Under the pieces are notes generated by a model that was given only the letters and a program-made list of their open reading frames with translations, ran no database searches and was not told where the DNA came from. Shown piece by piece: positions 22,017-34,958 of a DNA stretch of 64,000 nt. A program made the translations under genes and the position numbers. Numbering within the stretch: the first letter of the stretch is position 1; every line of letters begins with the position of its first letter. The DNA comes from Trametes villosa (lineage: Eukaryota; Basidiomycota; Agaricomycetes; Polyporales; Polyporaceae): contig PUDQ02000001.1 in NCBI GenBank assembly GCA_002964805.2, forward strand, positions 3,372,001 through 3,436,000. Direction: 5' to 3'.

Positions 22017-25000
22017 TCACGGAGCAGGGCGCTAAGCGGCGCATGAGTAACACGGCTACGCCTTCATCGCTGCTGAGGCAACGTACCTTCTTCGGTATGA
22101 ATAGGCTTGGGCCTTGCTTCGGACGCTTGGCCAAGGGAGGTTTCGGCTTCGGCTTCGGCCCTGGAGCGCCATTGGGACGAGAAGACTCATCTTTCGGCGG
22201 GTCGTCCGCCTTCCGCTTCTGACCGACTTGTGCGTCCTCCGAGGACGTTGCGGCGGAAGGCCCCGCTACGGAAGGTTTTCGTGGCAAGGGGGACCCGTTG
22301 GATGACGGCATATTGCCGTTCGGACGGTTCGCCAACGTCTTGAGCTCGCGAGGTGTGGCGAGATCAGTTGGAATGGCGGGAGTCACACTTGCGGGAGGCT
22401 TCGAGGGAGGCTTCGTTTGCTTGGGTTGCGGAGGCGGCTTGCTTTGCGAGGCGGTGATAGGTGCCGTGAAGTACGAAGCGTCAACCTGCGCAACAATATG
22501 TTTCAGCGTCGCACAGAAAGCCGTACTGAAAAGAACGTACGTCGACCAAGCTGGACCTTGTCCGCGCGTTCTCTACGATTTTCCGCCAGGTCTCGTCACT
22601 TCTCTCGAGCGTGGGGGCATGGCCGAGCACGAAGAGAGACGCCTTCGCACGGGTCAGGGCGACGTTCATACGCCGAACATCTGTGTGCGAGAGTATCAAA
22701 TACCCGTCCGACAAGTGGAAGATGCCCAAGGGGGAGGCTAACCTCTCAAGAAACCGACGGTCTGCAGACCCGGCCCCGCACGGACGCAAGACAAGATGAT
22801 GATGTCCTTCTCTTGTCCCTGGAAGCCATCGACGGTATTGAAGTCGACCATGCTTAGAACTTCCTCTCCAAAGCGTTGTAGGAAAGCCCGCCGCAGCTCC
22901 ACGATCTGCCCGCGATACATGGAGATGACGCCGACTTTGAAGTCGAGGTTCGCAGATGTGAAGTCCTTCGACAGCCGATTGTAGAGAGCTACCGCGACCT
23001 GCGCTTCGGCGCGATTGACGAGCGAGTGCCCCATACCGCTTTCCTCCAATCCGGCTTGCACGTTGAAGAAGCGGTATGTGCCAAATTTCGGATGTGTGTG
23101 CCATGCGCGTTTGGTCTTCTCCGCCATGCCCGGTCCGTCTTGCAGACGACCGTCGTAGAAGAGGTTGCTCGGCAGTTGGCTGATGTCGGGATGCATACGG
23201 TACTGGATGCTGCACGACCGTGCGTGAATTCACGCCTCAGACTGACCTGTTGCAGGTGACGTACCTGAGAAGATGTACTGCATCGGGTTGACTCTTTTGC
23301 AGCCTCACGAAGAGCGACTGGTCGTAACCGAGCTTGCACGCCTGTCTGGGGTGTTGGATGACTGAACCGAGGGGTTGGATACTGTGAACTTACCTCTTGT
23401 GACTTCACCGTCGGCGGAAGTTGCTGAGGATCTGCGAACTGCGCGTTAACACATGGTTGCAGCGCTCTGGAACGTTGCGTGACTAACCTCCGACCATGAT
23501 ACACGTTCGGCACCGGTACTTCATCGGGATGAGTGAGCTCAGCTCGATAGCTTGAGCTGCTTCATCGATGATCACAAGCTCGAAGTCAAAGGCCTCCAAG
23601 TACTCGTACGCAGAGGCGGAGAGGGTACTGCAGATCACGTCCGCCTCCTGCAGGACCTCATTTCGGAAGCGCCGCCGGGTAGCGTCCAGCGTGCGGTAGT
23701 CAGATTTCTGCTTGTCCTTCACCTTGTCGAGCTGGTGCGTCAGCATAGCTTTCTTCCTGTTCAGTTGCTTGACCTCGTCCTCCAGCGCGAGCGTCTTGGC
23801 CGCGTTGTCCTGTATGTTCGAGAGCTCCTCTAGCCTCTCTTGCCGCTGGCGCTTGACGGCCTCGAGCTCAGACCGCACGCGCGCCAACTCGGTACCAGCC
23901 TCCTTGGAGTTCCTCAGGTCCGGGTTGGCGTTGAGCTTCTGGTCGATGAGGTACTCCATGGAGACGTCCCGGACACTGAGGTTCATGCTCTTGAGCGCAC
24001 CAATCCGGACTACCTTCGGATGCTCCGCTCTATGCCCCGCCCCAGACACACCCTCCTTCAGACGGAATGCGATCTCGTCAATGGCGGCGTTACTGGGCGC
24101 GCAGAGCAGGATCTTCTTGGGGAGTTCGCGCTCTGCGGGACGGCCGGGGTGGATCACCGAAGACGTCTTCGGGCGTCTGGAGAGGTACAGCTGGACCAAG
24201 CCGCAGATCGTCGAGGTCTTACCAGTACCGGGAGGACTGCGGCGAGTTCAAGAGGTGACGCATTGACGTATTGTAAAGACTCACCCTTGAATCAAAGCGA
24301 AACCCTCGGTGGCCAACGACTTGAGGATCGCGTTGGCCTGAGGCTCGTTGACTTTGTACGTGCCCATAACTCGCTGTACTTCTCCGGAGTCGATCCTCGC
24401 AGGTCGTGACAGTTGTGAGTGGAGAACGCTGTCGAGAAGGTCGTAGTGGGGCAGGGCCATCAAGGAGGCGTACTCGCGTATGAGAGTGGAGAGACTGATC
24501 GCGAGTGAGAATGACAGTCATGACCAAACACATCAAAGACACGGACTAACCTGAGGACCTTACTCAAGGACCATACGGTACCCACTTGCAGTCCAGGGTC
24601 GCTGCCTTGAACGAGGAAACGCACAGTAGCCTGGATACCCATGTACGAAGAACGGTAGTTCTGCGTCTTGCCCATAACCCGCCGTTTGGAACCGGGATGC
24701 GTGAACAGAACGATGTCCGTGTCGGAAAGGTTCCATTCCTTCTGCACGCTGCCCTCGAAGGAGATGTCGATGTCGACGTATTGGTCGGTGTACTGCCGGT
24801 TCGTGATCCTGCAGTCGTAGGACTCCTGCGACGTTTCCTTCGATTCCTGAAGCTGGTTCCAGCACTCGAGGAACAGGATGGGCTCGAAGACAGTGAGGAA
24901 GTGTGCGTAGTCCCTGAAGCGGTCCGGGACCGGAAGGAGTTTCGGCCTGTCCCAAGGCGGCTCCGGTCCTGTGTGGTCATAGCTCCATGAGAGCAGCGTG

Positions 25001-28000
25001 CGATGCAGCCCCGAGACGTCCGGCTTGAGGCGCATGTGCGTGCGGCGAGCATCGTCGCGCTTCTGCAGTCGGTCGAATCTGACTCCTCGGCCTTCGATCG
25101 GCATGTCGAGCATCTTGACCTGTCGCCGCTCGGTGGGCTGCTTGATCGCAGGGGTCCGCTGCAGCTTCGACAAGGCCGCCAAGCCCTTCGGCCCGTCGTC
25201 CTCTTCGTCGTCGTCGCTCTGTTCGTTCTCACTGCTGCTAGGGGTCTCCGCACGAGAAGAAGTCGAGGCCGCCTTCGAGGGAGCTCGTTCGTCCTTCAGG
25301 ATCGGCCTCGCCGTCTTTGAGGGACCGGCCGAGGCGAGAGGACGATTGCTAGCAGAAGGAGCAGCGGGACGCGACACCGACGACGCTGCGGCCGGCTTCT
25401 TCTCGTCCGTTAACGAGAAATAGCTGGAGATTGCCTTGCCCTTGCGGTCGATATCCTTCGAGTGGATATCCTTGGACGGGCCGGCCTTCATGATATATCT
25501 CGACTGCTTGGGCTCCTCCTTGGCCGCCTTTGGAGCCTTCTTCTGCTTCGTCGGCTTGACGTGCGCGATGATCTGGATCTCCTCGTTCTCCTCGTCGAAC
25601 GCGCCGACCGCCTCCTCGAGCCGCACCAATCGCGTCGAGTCCAGGCGCGACTTCATGCGGTTCGGGTCGTTCTTGCGCGCATCGTCAATGTGCCGCTGAA
25701 TCCGCTGGAACGTCTCCTGGCGCGGGCGCGTCTCCGTCTGGCGGAAGCACTCGAGCAGTGTCTCGAGCAGCGCGAACGACTGGTGCAGCAGCTCCTCGTC
25801 CGTGAGCCGCAGCCACTTCGTGAGCTCGAAGAGCACCTGCTGGAGGTCGTCGACCATCTTCTTCCCCACGTTCGTCAGCTTCGCGGCCGCGACGCCCGTC
25901 CCCTTCTGCGAGCGCGCGAGGGCACCGGTCTCGAGGATCCGCCACTGCGCGAGAAGGTCCCGCCCGAAGATGAGCGCGTCGCGCATCCAGAGTACCATCT
26001 CCTCGTTCTCGAAGAAGCGCGCCCAGCGTGGAGTGTACGCGAAGATGACGCAGAGCGCTTCGGTCATCGCGTGCCACCACTTCGGGATCTTGTCCTCGAG
26101 GGTATCCGCCGCCGCCTTGACGTAGGGAGCTTGGAGGAGAAGGCCGGATGGGCTGGAGCATAGAGCCTCGATGATGTCTGTGAGGCAGCGCGCGAGAGCT
26201 TGGGACAAGGAACACGCCTCCGGTACGGCCTTCGCATACTGGATATATGCGCCCAAGACGTCGTTGATACCGCTCAGAGCGGCGTCCGGGAAGTGCTCGA
26301 GGAGCGCACGGAAGCAGTCGAGACGGCCATCGACGTCGTACGCGAGGGCAACGAGACCCTGAGCGGCCTCTTGAAGAGACTCCACTGGGGAGAACATGAG
26401 GGACACGACGTGCTTGACGGTGTCCTCCCGACCGAGCAGATCCACGGCGGCAGGTCCTAGGCTCAGGTCTGAGTAGCGATTGAGGACGTCTCGGAAGCCG
26501 GCGCGTAGAACCGCGAGGGCGTTATTCACTGCCACGAGAGAGGCTTGTGATGCGCTGGGAGACTTGGACTTCTTGAAAGCATCCTCGAACGCGACTGGCT
26601 TCAGGTCGTCGATGTGGGAGATTTGGGCCAGGACTGCCAACAGAAGAGCGACCGCGTCCGAGTCGGTCCCAACCACGCCTTCATAGACGTTCTTCCACAC
26701 TTGCTCGTGGATCAGGGAGGGAGCCGCGCTCGAGGCGCCGGCTTCGCCTGTGCTACACAAGGACGTGATGGTGGAGCCCAACCTTCGGATGTCTGTGAGA
26801 AGAGCCTGCTTGATGAGCCTGCCCGCCTGTTTCCTGGCGTCCGCCCAGACATCGTCCTCGTACGATCGTCCGAACGCTACGTTGACGAAAGCAGCAGAGT
26901 GGACTGTCAAGAGGTCCAGCGCAAGCGTTTGTTTGGACGAGCCGTCCTTGCCCTGCTGCGCGAGGACGGCGACCAGCAGCTACTCCCAACCTCCAGTCAA
27001 CCGCTGACTTCGAAGGTAACATGGAACTACCTACCCTTGAAGCAATGCTCATAGCATTCGGACGAACGGCCTTGAAACGCTCGTGCTGTAGCTCTTCGCA
27101 AAGGAATTGCACGACAGACGGGAGAATGTCCTTGAACACGGGAAGCTTGCCCACGGTGTTGGCGTAGACCTCTATCCATTTGAGCTGCCAGTCGTCCTTC
27201 GCCACGGGAGCCGGAAGGTTGCATAGGACGTCTGCGAAGCGCGTATTGTCCTTGATAGAGTTGAAGACGACGTGCGCGTATTCAGGGCCTTCGTCCTGCC
27301 ATACATCGGGACCCATGCGCCGGAGAACGATCACGAAGCACTTCAGGACATCGATGAAATCTATTGAGACGCGGTAGTGTAGTGTACGGATATAGGGATA
27401 GCAGAGCATTAGTAGGTTAAAGTGAGGTCAAAGGAAAGTAGCTGACGTTCTCCGATGTCATGCAGGTGACCTATGACCATGCGGCGGACGTCCAGGTCGA
27501 ACGACTTGCTCGAGCGAAGCATCTCCACTGGTGTGAAGCGCAAGAGGGTCGTGAGACTTGTCCATATCGACGGAACACTGGATACGAAGGAGAGTTTGTA
27601 TTCCGGGCCGAACGAGTCGCTGAGGGGACGAGAGGACGCTAGGGAGTCTGCTGCGGCCTTCAAGACAGTCGTATGCGCCGGGAGGAAGTTCTCCGTGGGG
27701 ATTGGTGCGACCTCACAGAGCGTAGACTGCTTCTGGGCCCAGGACCGGACCTCGGGTGTCTCGTCAAAAAGAAGCGCGAGTAATACAGGTGACGGTATGT
27801 CGGTTGGCCAGGATTTGACTGGAGACTGAGGACAGAAGTTATGCAGCAAAGCGATAATCCGAGCATCGTGCAACATGTGAATGTAGGTCAAGACCAGAAA
27901 TGTGACGGCAGGGGGTGCGTCGGCCAGAGTGCGACCAGTGTTGCCTGCATCCGAGGATAGGAACCCTTTCTCAGCTAGGGACTCGACCGCAGTGTCAGTG

Positions 28001-28472
28001 AGGAATTTGTGGAAGCTGACGTAGAAGTTCTTGAGGATTTGTTCGCCGAATGCACCAAAGTAGCTGCGAGTGATTAGAACGTCAGCTACCCGGTCGATTC
28101 CCCGTCACGTAACTTCATCACTCACGTATGTCTCGACATTGTCTCCGCTTCATGCAGCCCTCTAACACAGTAGCAGCAGCGGGCAATGACGCGCTTTAGC
28201 TGCGACCTCCAAATATCCACCGACGGGCTATTGTAGGCATGTAGACGCAAGAGAAAGGTGGCAGCCTCTTTGGTAACTTCGTCCGCCTGAGAACAGAACC
28301 AGTGTTCATATAGCAGCGGGACCTCGGGGGTGTTTTCCGGCTTCTTGAGTGCTCCGAGGAGATACGTGGAGGTGAGTCGCAGCTCCTCGTCTCCAACAAG
28401 GGCCTGAGGTGCATCGCGGAGTTCGGCAAGCTTTTTCTTCACCTCATCCCTGTTCCGCGGCTGCGGGGCCAT
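22017..28472 (-). CDS. SEN1: SEN1/senataxin-type RNA-DNA helicase
   Basis: Twelve exons on minus (28472-28126, 28063-27447, 27360-27035, 26979-24551, 24494-24285, 24236-23488, 23431-23394, 23341-23265, 23209-22743, 22680-22541, 22485-22087, 22031-22017), total 5814 nt, 1937 aa. Sen1 unwinds nascent RNA and R-loops, ends non-coding transcription by RNA polymerase II and guards genome stability. A long helical N-terminal domain (residues about 1-780) is followed by a linker and a superfamily-1B helicase: GPPGTGKTSTICGL (near 1310, its first Gly codon split by an intron), APSNAAIDEIAFRL, FELVIIDEAAQAIELSSLIP, GGDPQQLPPTV, IQYRMHPDISQLPS, VDGFQGQEKDIIILS and RRMNVALTRAK. The C-terminus is basic and ends FIPKKRPAP, a likely nuclear signal. 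The last exon is only 15 nt. It is head-to-head with translin, 260 bp apart. Confidence 0.95.
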
Positions 28473-28732
28473 GTAGCCGTTCCTTTAGGTTTCTCTCAGA
28501 GATGTGTGCAGCCAGGGCAGAGACAGGTCACGGTCGTAGAGGGATGCAGAAGGGGAGAAAGCAGGAGATCGAGCCACTTGGTTCCGCGGCCACTGCGCTA
28601 ATGAGACGCGTCGACCGGAACGCGTTATTTGCCCGAGTTTGCCTATGCTTAGTCAGCGCCCATGCCGTCATGCCCTGGATCTAAGTTTGTAGACGCCCGA
28701 AGTACCGTCTTACTGCGGTACCACATCTCGCC

Positions 28733-29649
28733 ATGGACAACGCGAATCTCGAAAAAATCAACAGCATACTCGACGCTGATGTGGAGATCAGAGATGTATG
28801 CATGCCATAGGCTCCTGAGGAATATTTACGCTGACTCTATCACCAGAAAATCAAGGAGCAGGTCACCGAGTTTGACAAGAAGACGCGAACACTGTCTGGG
28901 ATCCTCAACAGGATACATTCAACACCCTCGGGGAAGAGTGAATAAGTACATTAATCTGGCGCGGAAATATCGAACTGAATACCCTGCGCAGTGCCTGTAT
29001 TATTGGATAGTGCACGCCCCGTTTTGAAGAGCTGTCAAGAGACTACCGCCGCCTTGGCGGAAATCATTCCCCCACATCAGTTCTGGAAATGGAAGGACAT
29101 GTGGACGAACTCCCTGCGTACCGCGGTCTTCTCTGCTACGCTCGTAGAGTATCTGCAGAGCGGGGCTCTCCTTTCTCTGCCCCAGGTTGCCGAGACACTC
29201 GGTAGTAAGCCTCACATGTCGCACAACCTGCAGCGCTCAATACTGACACGGTGAACGCCAGTCAAACCGGACTGGCAAGATCAGCTCTCGTTGTCGGTCG
29301 AAGACTACCTGCATGGTGTTATCAGTCTTGTAAATGAGCTGGTATGTTTTGGCCGATCGACCGTGTAGGAGAGGGCTGACGTTCGTCCCAGTCTCGTCTC
29401 GCAGTCAACGCAGTTACGTTAGGAGACTTCGACCAGCCGATCAAGATCTCCTTGTTCGTGAAGGATGTCTTCGCAGGCTTCTCCATGGTTGTATTTTCGA
29501 TAGTACGGAAATCTACCCTACTGACCAAAGACCGTCAGTTGAACCTCAAGAATGACCTACTTCGACGTCGGTATGATAGCCTGAAGTACGACATCAAAAA
29601 GATTGAGGAAGGCAAGCGCACTTCTCACGACACTCTTCCGGGACACTGA
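28733..29649 (+). CDS. Translin
   Basis: Six exons: 28733-28795, 28847-28937, 28992-29201, 29262-29341, 29392-29487 and 29539-29649 (216 aa, close to the usual 220-230). Translin is an all-helical octamer-forming protein that binds single-stranded RNA/DNA and, with TRAX, forms the C3PO nuclease. Recognisable parts are ILDADVEIRDKIKEQVTEFD, FWKWKDMWTNSLRTAVFSA, VEDYLHGVISLVNELSRLAV, TLGDFDQPIKISLFVKDVFA, and the signature LNLKNDLLRRRYDSLKYDIK. Translin itself lacks the catalytic acidic residues, which are in TRAX; no TRAX gene is in the window. It shares a 260-bp divergent promoter with SEN1, another RNA-processing gene. Confidence 0.92.
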
Positions 29650-30924
29650 CTGAGAGGCCTTGTCAGTGGTTTACGACGTCTCCCTGAGGAAGCTCGCTCC
29701 CTCTGCGAAACAAGAGCCTTGAAGAGGTTTCCGCTGGGCGGCCCGTAGCATATACGAGAAGATCACGTAGTGTCTCATTAGCCCCCGTGACTCGCGCGTT
29801 GCGTCTCACCCCCATATCTCGCGCATGCATTACCAGAAATATGGATGCTAATCCACCACCTGTAAGAAATATACGATGTCAGAAAGCCGTCTCCTCTGGA
29901 ATACCAGAAACTAGAGGTTTCCCGTGCCTCCGGCACGGCCCAGAGGTACTCGCGACATTGGCTCTATATACTAACACTTTACTTTCGTCGCTCTACCTAG
30001 CCATCAAGTTCAGCAATATAACGGTTGTACTTTTCGGATATGAGTTCGTGAAGTCCGTGCTTGAATATTCGCACTCGGAGACTCACTCCATACATTGCCG
30101 AGCCCACAAGAGCCACCACACTTGGCCCCACCCCGTAACTTCAGATCTCAATGATCTTTGTGTCTATTTAAACACGAAATGGCACACTGAGCGTTCAATT
30201 GAAAACCTGTCTGAAGGCGACTCTAAGGATTATGGCAGCAGTCCTCGTCGCCTCAAGGCTCGCCGCCGACGCTGAGTCAATGCTCATGAATACCTTACCT
30301 GCTCAATATCCCGTTTATCCCTGTTCTGGACTACACCTTGGACCCATCAGCTCACGGAAGCAAATTACCGTGATACATTCAAATGTACTGAGCTTGGAGA
30401 ACACGTATCCGTCGCAGAATGGCCCCTGCAAGTACCGTGGCAAGCCAGTCCTGCTCACGGTCCTATAGGCGCCTGTCGCTCTCTTGAACCATAGGCCTGT
30501 TCCCCGCTTTCACCGTGCCCCCAAACCATCTAGGAGCTCAAATTGGATTATATTCAAGAGCTTGACAAAAGATACATGGCTTACTGTGGCTTGGGGGTCG
30601 CTGAAACGCGTCCGTCTCACCGATGTACATGAGCACTTTCTAAAACTGGCAACTTGCCATATATGGTGCCGCTTTAAAGAGAACGTACATGATCCCGTGA
30701 TTCTTGCATTCCACCATTCCACCGGCAAATTCCGTAGGCGCCCGGCACCCCGGCAGAGCGCCCGATTCCAATCGTGACTGCTCCCTCCCGTCCTCGTCCC
30801 CCGTCGGTTGGGAGCAGCCCCTTCACGTCCTCGCTGGGGAGAACGGTGCGAGGACGTGGAGGGGTTCGGTTTCATCTCTCTCACTCCGCGACACCCCGCT
30901 GTAACTCTACGTAGCCACGCTGCA
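29650..30924. other. Intergenic
   Basis: 1.27 kb, lower GC than its surroundings. Open frames are present but none starts with ATG and shows motifs. No gene supported. Confidence 0.5.
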
Positions 30925-33409
30925 ATGTTCAGTCTCGAGTTTCTATTCACCTCTCTCTCGAAGTCGGCTGGGACTCTCCTGCAGGACCTCTCTATCAGCA
31001 AGTTGATCGAGTTCATTCGCCTTGCCTCTTCAATGAAGCCTGTAATACTACACACCCAGGTGCCCTCGTTCAACCCCGACCACGTTCCAGCCCTTCTCGA
31101 GTATGAGGTCTGCGTCTACCTGGCGCGTTCCCTCGGCATCAGCCTGACAAAGGTTGACGCGTTGTGGGACGCCCTGAAGATCATCATATGGAAGCAGGGG
31201 GAGCAGCTGCTGGAGGCTGATGCGGGTGCACGGTTCGTAGGGCAGCTCGAGCTTGACTGCAAACTCGGTGTGCACGCCATCGCCATACTTCGAAGTTAGA
31301 TGCTAATACTCAAGAACAGCGGCTCACATGCTGCATCCCCCCACACGGCTGTGTAACCGCCCGTACTGCACGAAGCAGCGACTCCTCCGCGATCGACATG
31401 AAGCCATCAAGGTGTCCCTCTTCACCCTGGACCGGGGCGTCTGCGAGGGATATGCGGTGCATCTGTACTGCTATGGTGCGTTCTATACATGCTCAGCGAC
31501 CGGCTGTTCCTGACATTTGCGTACATAGGCTGCCACACAACATACCACCCCAACTATGCGATCCATCAGGACGTCCGCACATATTACGCAGCCATCCCGG
31601 AGTATATTCAGGTCGCCGAGCACATCTACATCGAAACACGCGTCCTAAAGCTCTTCAATGCCCTCTCCCTCCTGTCTTGGACGTCCGCAACCAACGCCGC
31701 TCATGTCTATCATGTTGCGCTATCCCAGCTCGATGTTACTCGGGATCACGTCGCTGCCTATCGCCTTCGCCCCGAACATGTCTGGGATGGTTTTGTGGTC
31801 CTCGCGCTCCTCAAAGATGCAGCTGAGCGCATGTATTCTCTCGAGGTTCCAAATACCGGCGATCAGAAGGACCGCTTTACGGCTGCCATGGACGCTCGCA
31901 ACACGTTCATGCGCAACGCCGGCCAGGCGGAGTACACTCACTGGTGCACAAAGTGTGTGCGCCGGTTTGATTCCACAGAGAAGGGCAAACCCGCTGGTGA
32001 GTCTGGTGTGCATTAACAGGTTCAGCCCACGTACTGATTGATTTTCGCAGAGTTCGTGGACGCTCTTGTCACCGATGGCATAGAGATGGGTCGGCCGTGC
32101 TGTGGCGTGCACAACTGCGCCCAGCCATTACGCTCCACACAGGACCGTCACTGCCCCGGCCACGCAAGCCTCGACCTGATCTGTGCTGTGGCGGAATGTG
32201 ATGCGGCGGTGACCAAGGGCTACCGCACCTGTGCGATCGCCTCTCATCGTGCCGCGGAGACTCGCTTCAAGCTCATGGGCAAGGCAGCATTCCACTTGCG
32301 CTCGCGTCTTCAGCGCTCCAAGGTGGTGACGCCAGAAGACTCCATCTCGCCTGAGGCTCCAGATGGCGACGACGACGTTGAACTTGACGAGGACGACATC
32401 AGCGACGTGTCCATGCCCACGGCGAAGCCCCCGCACGATGGACACAAACTGCCGTCGTTACCGCCCTCCACGCCCGACAACGCTCCGCCCGAGACCACAC
32501 CCGACACCCTGTCATTGTCCTCCACGTCCGACGATGCTCTGCCCCAATGCTCTCAGCATCCGCCGGTGTCGTCCACGCCCGATGCCCCACCATTGTCAGG
32601 CTCCACACCCTCCAACGCTCTGCCCGATTCCCCATCGACACCCAATGCTCCAGCACCGTCTGCCCCCAACGCCCTACCATCGCAATCCACATCCAACGAT
32701 GATCATCCGCCCCCATGCGCTCAGCGTCCGCCGGTGTCGTCCACTCCAGCCCCACCAGTGCCATCTGAGGACTGCCCTGACAAGCCTGCTGAGGGGAACC
32801 GCAAGCTGCGTGCTATGTTCAGCAGGAGGCAAACGCACAATGAGCAGCTGTTCGTTCGCCCCTGTGGCATCATCGTTGAGAGGGATACCTGTTACGGATC
32901 CGAAAGTATATCGCAGATTGCGGTGAGTATCTGCCGCATGGTCAAGGTTGTCTCTGACTGACGTTGTTACTATCTAGAACATGATGCGGCGCAAATTCCC
33001 GGGGCCACGGTTCCTCCCTCGCGTCCTCCTGTATGACAACAACTGCCGCATGTACCGCCACCTCGAGGCGCAAGGCGAGACACTCCACCGGGAGATCGGC
33101 CTACCTGTCGATGTCTTCCACTGGAAGTGCAAACATACCAAGACTGACGAGGCATGCCAGGTCCACTGCAATCCCTATAACTACCCGGAGATCCTCGGTG
33201 AGGACGGACAGTCTTGGTTTTTTAATTCTTCTATTGCAGAACAGACAAATGTCTGGTTCGGAGGGTACCATGCAATCGTACGTGAGATGTCTGCAACCAA
33301 GTATGATTTCTTTCTAGATGAGATGATCAAGCAGAAGAACGCCCTCACTCGTTCCCGCCTTGATGAACAGGGCTGTCTCCCTGGGTACCGCTCCATGACC
33401 TTTACCTAG
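30925..33409 (+). CDS. KDZ-associated CxC5/CxC6 protein (transposon-derived)
   Basis: Five exons: 30925-31267, 31320-31475, 31529-31996, 32051-32922 and 32978-33409 (756 aa). The order matches stand-alone proteins found with Kyakuja-Dileera-Zisupton transposons in basidiomycetes. A helical N-terminus is followed by a CxC5-like cluster (RLCNRPYC, LFTLDRG, VHLYCYGCHTTYHPNY, RTYYAAIPEYIQVAEHIYIE) and a CxC6-like cluster (HWCTKCVRRFDS, GRPCCGVHNCAQPL, DRHCPGHASLDLICAVAECD, GYRTCA). Residues about 430-590 are a Pro/Ser/Thr-rich repeat region with SSTPDAPP-like units. The C-terminal domain has LLYDNNCRMYRHL, FHWKCKHTKTDEACQVHCNP, and FNSSIAEQTNVWFGGYHAI plus KYDFFLDEMIKQ. The Asp of YDNNC and Glu of AEQTN may be remnants of the transposase active site. 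No full KDZ transposase or element ends seen. Domesticated or relic role uncertain. Confidence 0.82.
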
Positions 33410-33459
33410 ACCCGCTCCATGACCTTTACCTAGACCCGCTCCATGACCTTTACCTAGAC
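33388..33459 (+). repeat. 24-bp tandem repeat (3 copies) across a stop codon
   Basis: Three perfect copies of a 24-bp unit beginning CCGCTCCATGACC. The first copy contains the TAG stop of the CxC5/CxC6 gene (33407-33409). Because 24 is a multiple of three, the same in-frame TAG recurs in copies 2 and 3. Confidence 0.92.
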
Positions 33460-34958
33460 CCTAGACTTCTACACCTATCCATCACTCTCACATCCTATAT
33501 ACTTAGCTACTCAAATATATTCCGGTCGCACAGCACATCTGCACATGCACAGCAGCCGAACGCGTGCACGCCCACACCCGTAGTGTACCCTGCACCGTGC
33601 AGCGTGAGACGTACACGCCGGATCTTCTTGCCCTCCGGCGCGAGACTCTTGACACGACAACGCCGACGAGGAGATGTACGGACCTTCTTGTCCGGCTCTC
33701 GCCCTTCACTCACGCGCGCGCGGCAGCCTGTGCAGGTATTGGACACGACGACGCCGACGAGCACGACGTACTCGCGCCCGCGGCTCGCTTGGACAGCCCC
33801 GGCCCCTCAGCACGTCCGGGAGGAGGCATAGAGCACCCTGGAGGCGACGGGATCAACGGTTGTGCGTGCAGGGCTTGCGCAGCTGCAACCCACACGTCGA
33901 AGAGCAACGGGGCTCACCGTAGAATGGCCGGCCTTCCGTCTTCGCGCACAGCCGTCTCGCAGCCTCTGACGCGCGGCTTTGACCGTATGCAAACCACCTC
34001 GCCGCGGAAACGAGAACGCGCCGCGCGGTACGAGCCCGATGGCTGGGTTTCGAACGAGCCTGGCGGCTGCTTTGTGACGGGCCCGATGGCTGTGTTTGCA
34101 ACGCGCCTGATGGACGTGTTCGCAACGTGCGCGGCCGTGTTCGCAATGAGCCCGATGGCTGGGTTTTGAACGGGCCTGGTGTCCATGTTTGCAACGCGTC
34201 CGGTGGACGTGTGCCCTCGCCCTCGCCCTCGTTGCCCTCCAGGTCGCGGGCGTCGAGCTACACCGGGGAACGCGGATGTTTGCGCAGGCGTCTTGAGCGC
34301 GCCGGGATCTCAGTTTCAGACGCGGGCGGCCGTCCGTTGCAGGTGCTAGCAGGCGACGTCAGTAAGAACGCACGGAAGACGCGATAAGTACTTACACTGG
34401 AGGGCGAAGACCAAGAACGGGGTGTCAACCCGCACGCTGTCACGTTTGCGTGCGTCGTGCGGGGCACATCCAGAGAGCACTTAGCCGGACCTAGCGAGAC
34501 TAGGAGAGTACGATGGACCCCGGGAGGACACTCGCTGCATTGATGACGAGCGCCTGCGCCTGGCGTGGCTGAACATTTGTTACTCAAAAATCTGTATCAC
34601 TCTTGGTCTGCAGTACAATCTGAGAGCGTAGATACTTTTTGAACCCCCTCTCAGATCTTTCTACATATACAGAAATTCTTGCTAATTTATGCCTCAAGCT
34701 GTACCATGAGTTTTGTGCAGCACAGTGCAGCGCCTAATCGGTACGGACCAGGAACCCCGGGCACCTATACGCCTGCCTCCGCGCCGACATGCCCACCTCT
34801 GCGCGTCCACCGCCATGCACCTATCCACGCACTCATACGCAACCTTCCGCTGCGACTGCCCCACGCGCGCGCTACCCTCCACCCCAGCGCCCTGTCTCCC
34901 GCCCTGTCCCTCTCGGCCTGCCTCCCACCCTTGCCCTCTCGCCCTGCCTTGCTCGCCG
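33410..34958. other. Repeat-bearing interval without a supported gene
   Basis: Contains the 24-bp minisatellite at 34032-34215 and Arg/Ala/Pro-rich open frames on both strands. The longest plus-strand frame (33564-34169, 201 codons) runs through the minisatellite and has no other recognisable feature; I do not call it a gene. Confidence 0.5.
34032..34215 (+). repeat. Degenerate 24-bp minisatellite, about 7.5 units
   Basis: Consecutive units such as GAGCCCGATGGCTGGGTTT... at 34032, 34056, 34080, 34104, a 20-bp unit at 34128, then 34148, 34172 and 34196. In one frame it encodes an eight-residue repeat of the form EPDGWVSN. The short unit shifts frame, so it is unlikely to be under coding constraint along its full length. 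Confidence 0.8.

Noticed and set aside
33564..34169. 201-codon plus-strand frame with EPDGWVSN-type repeats
   Set aside because: The repeat comes from a 24-bp minisatellite with a 20-bp irregular unit that breaks the frame; no other protein feature supports it.
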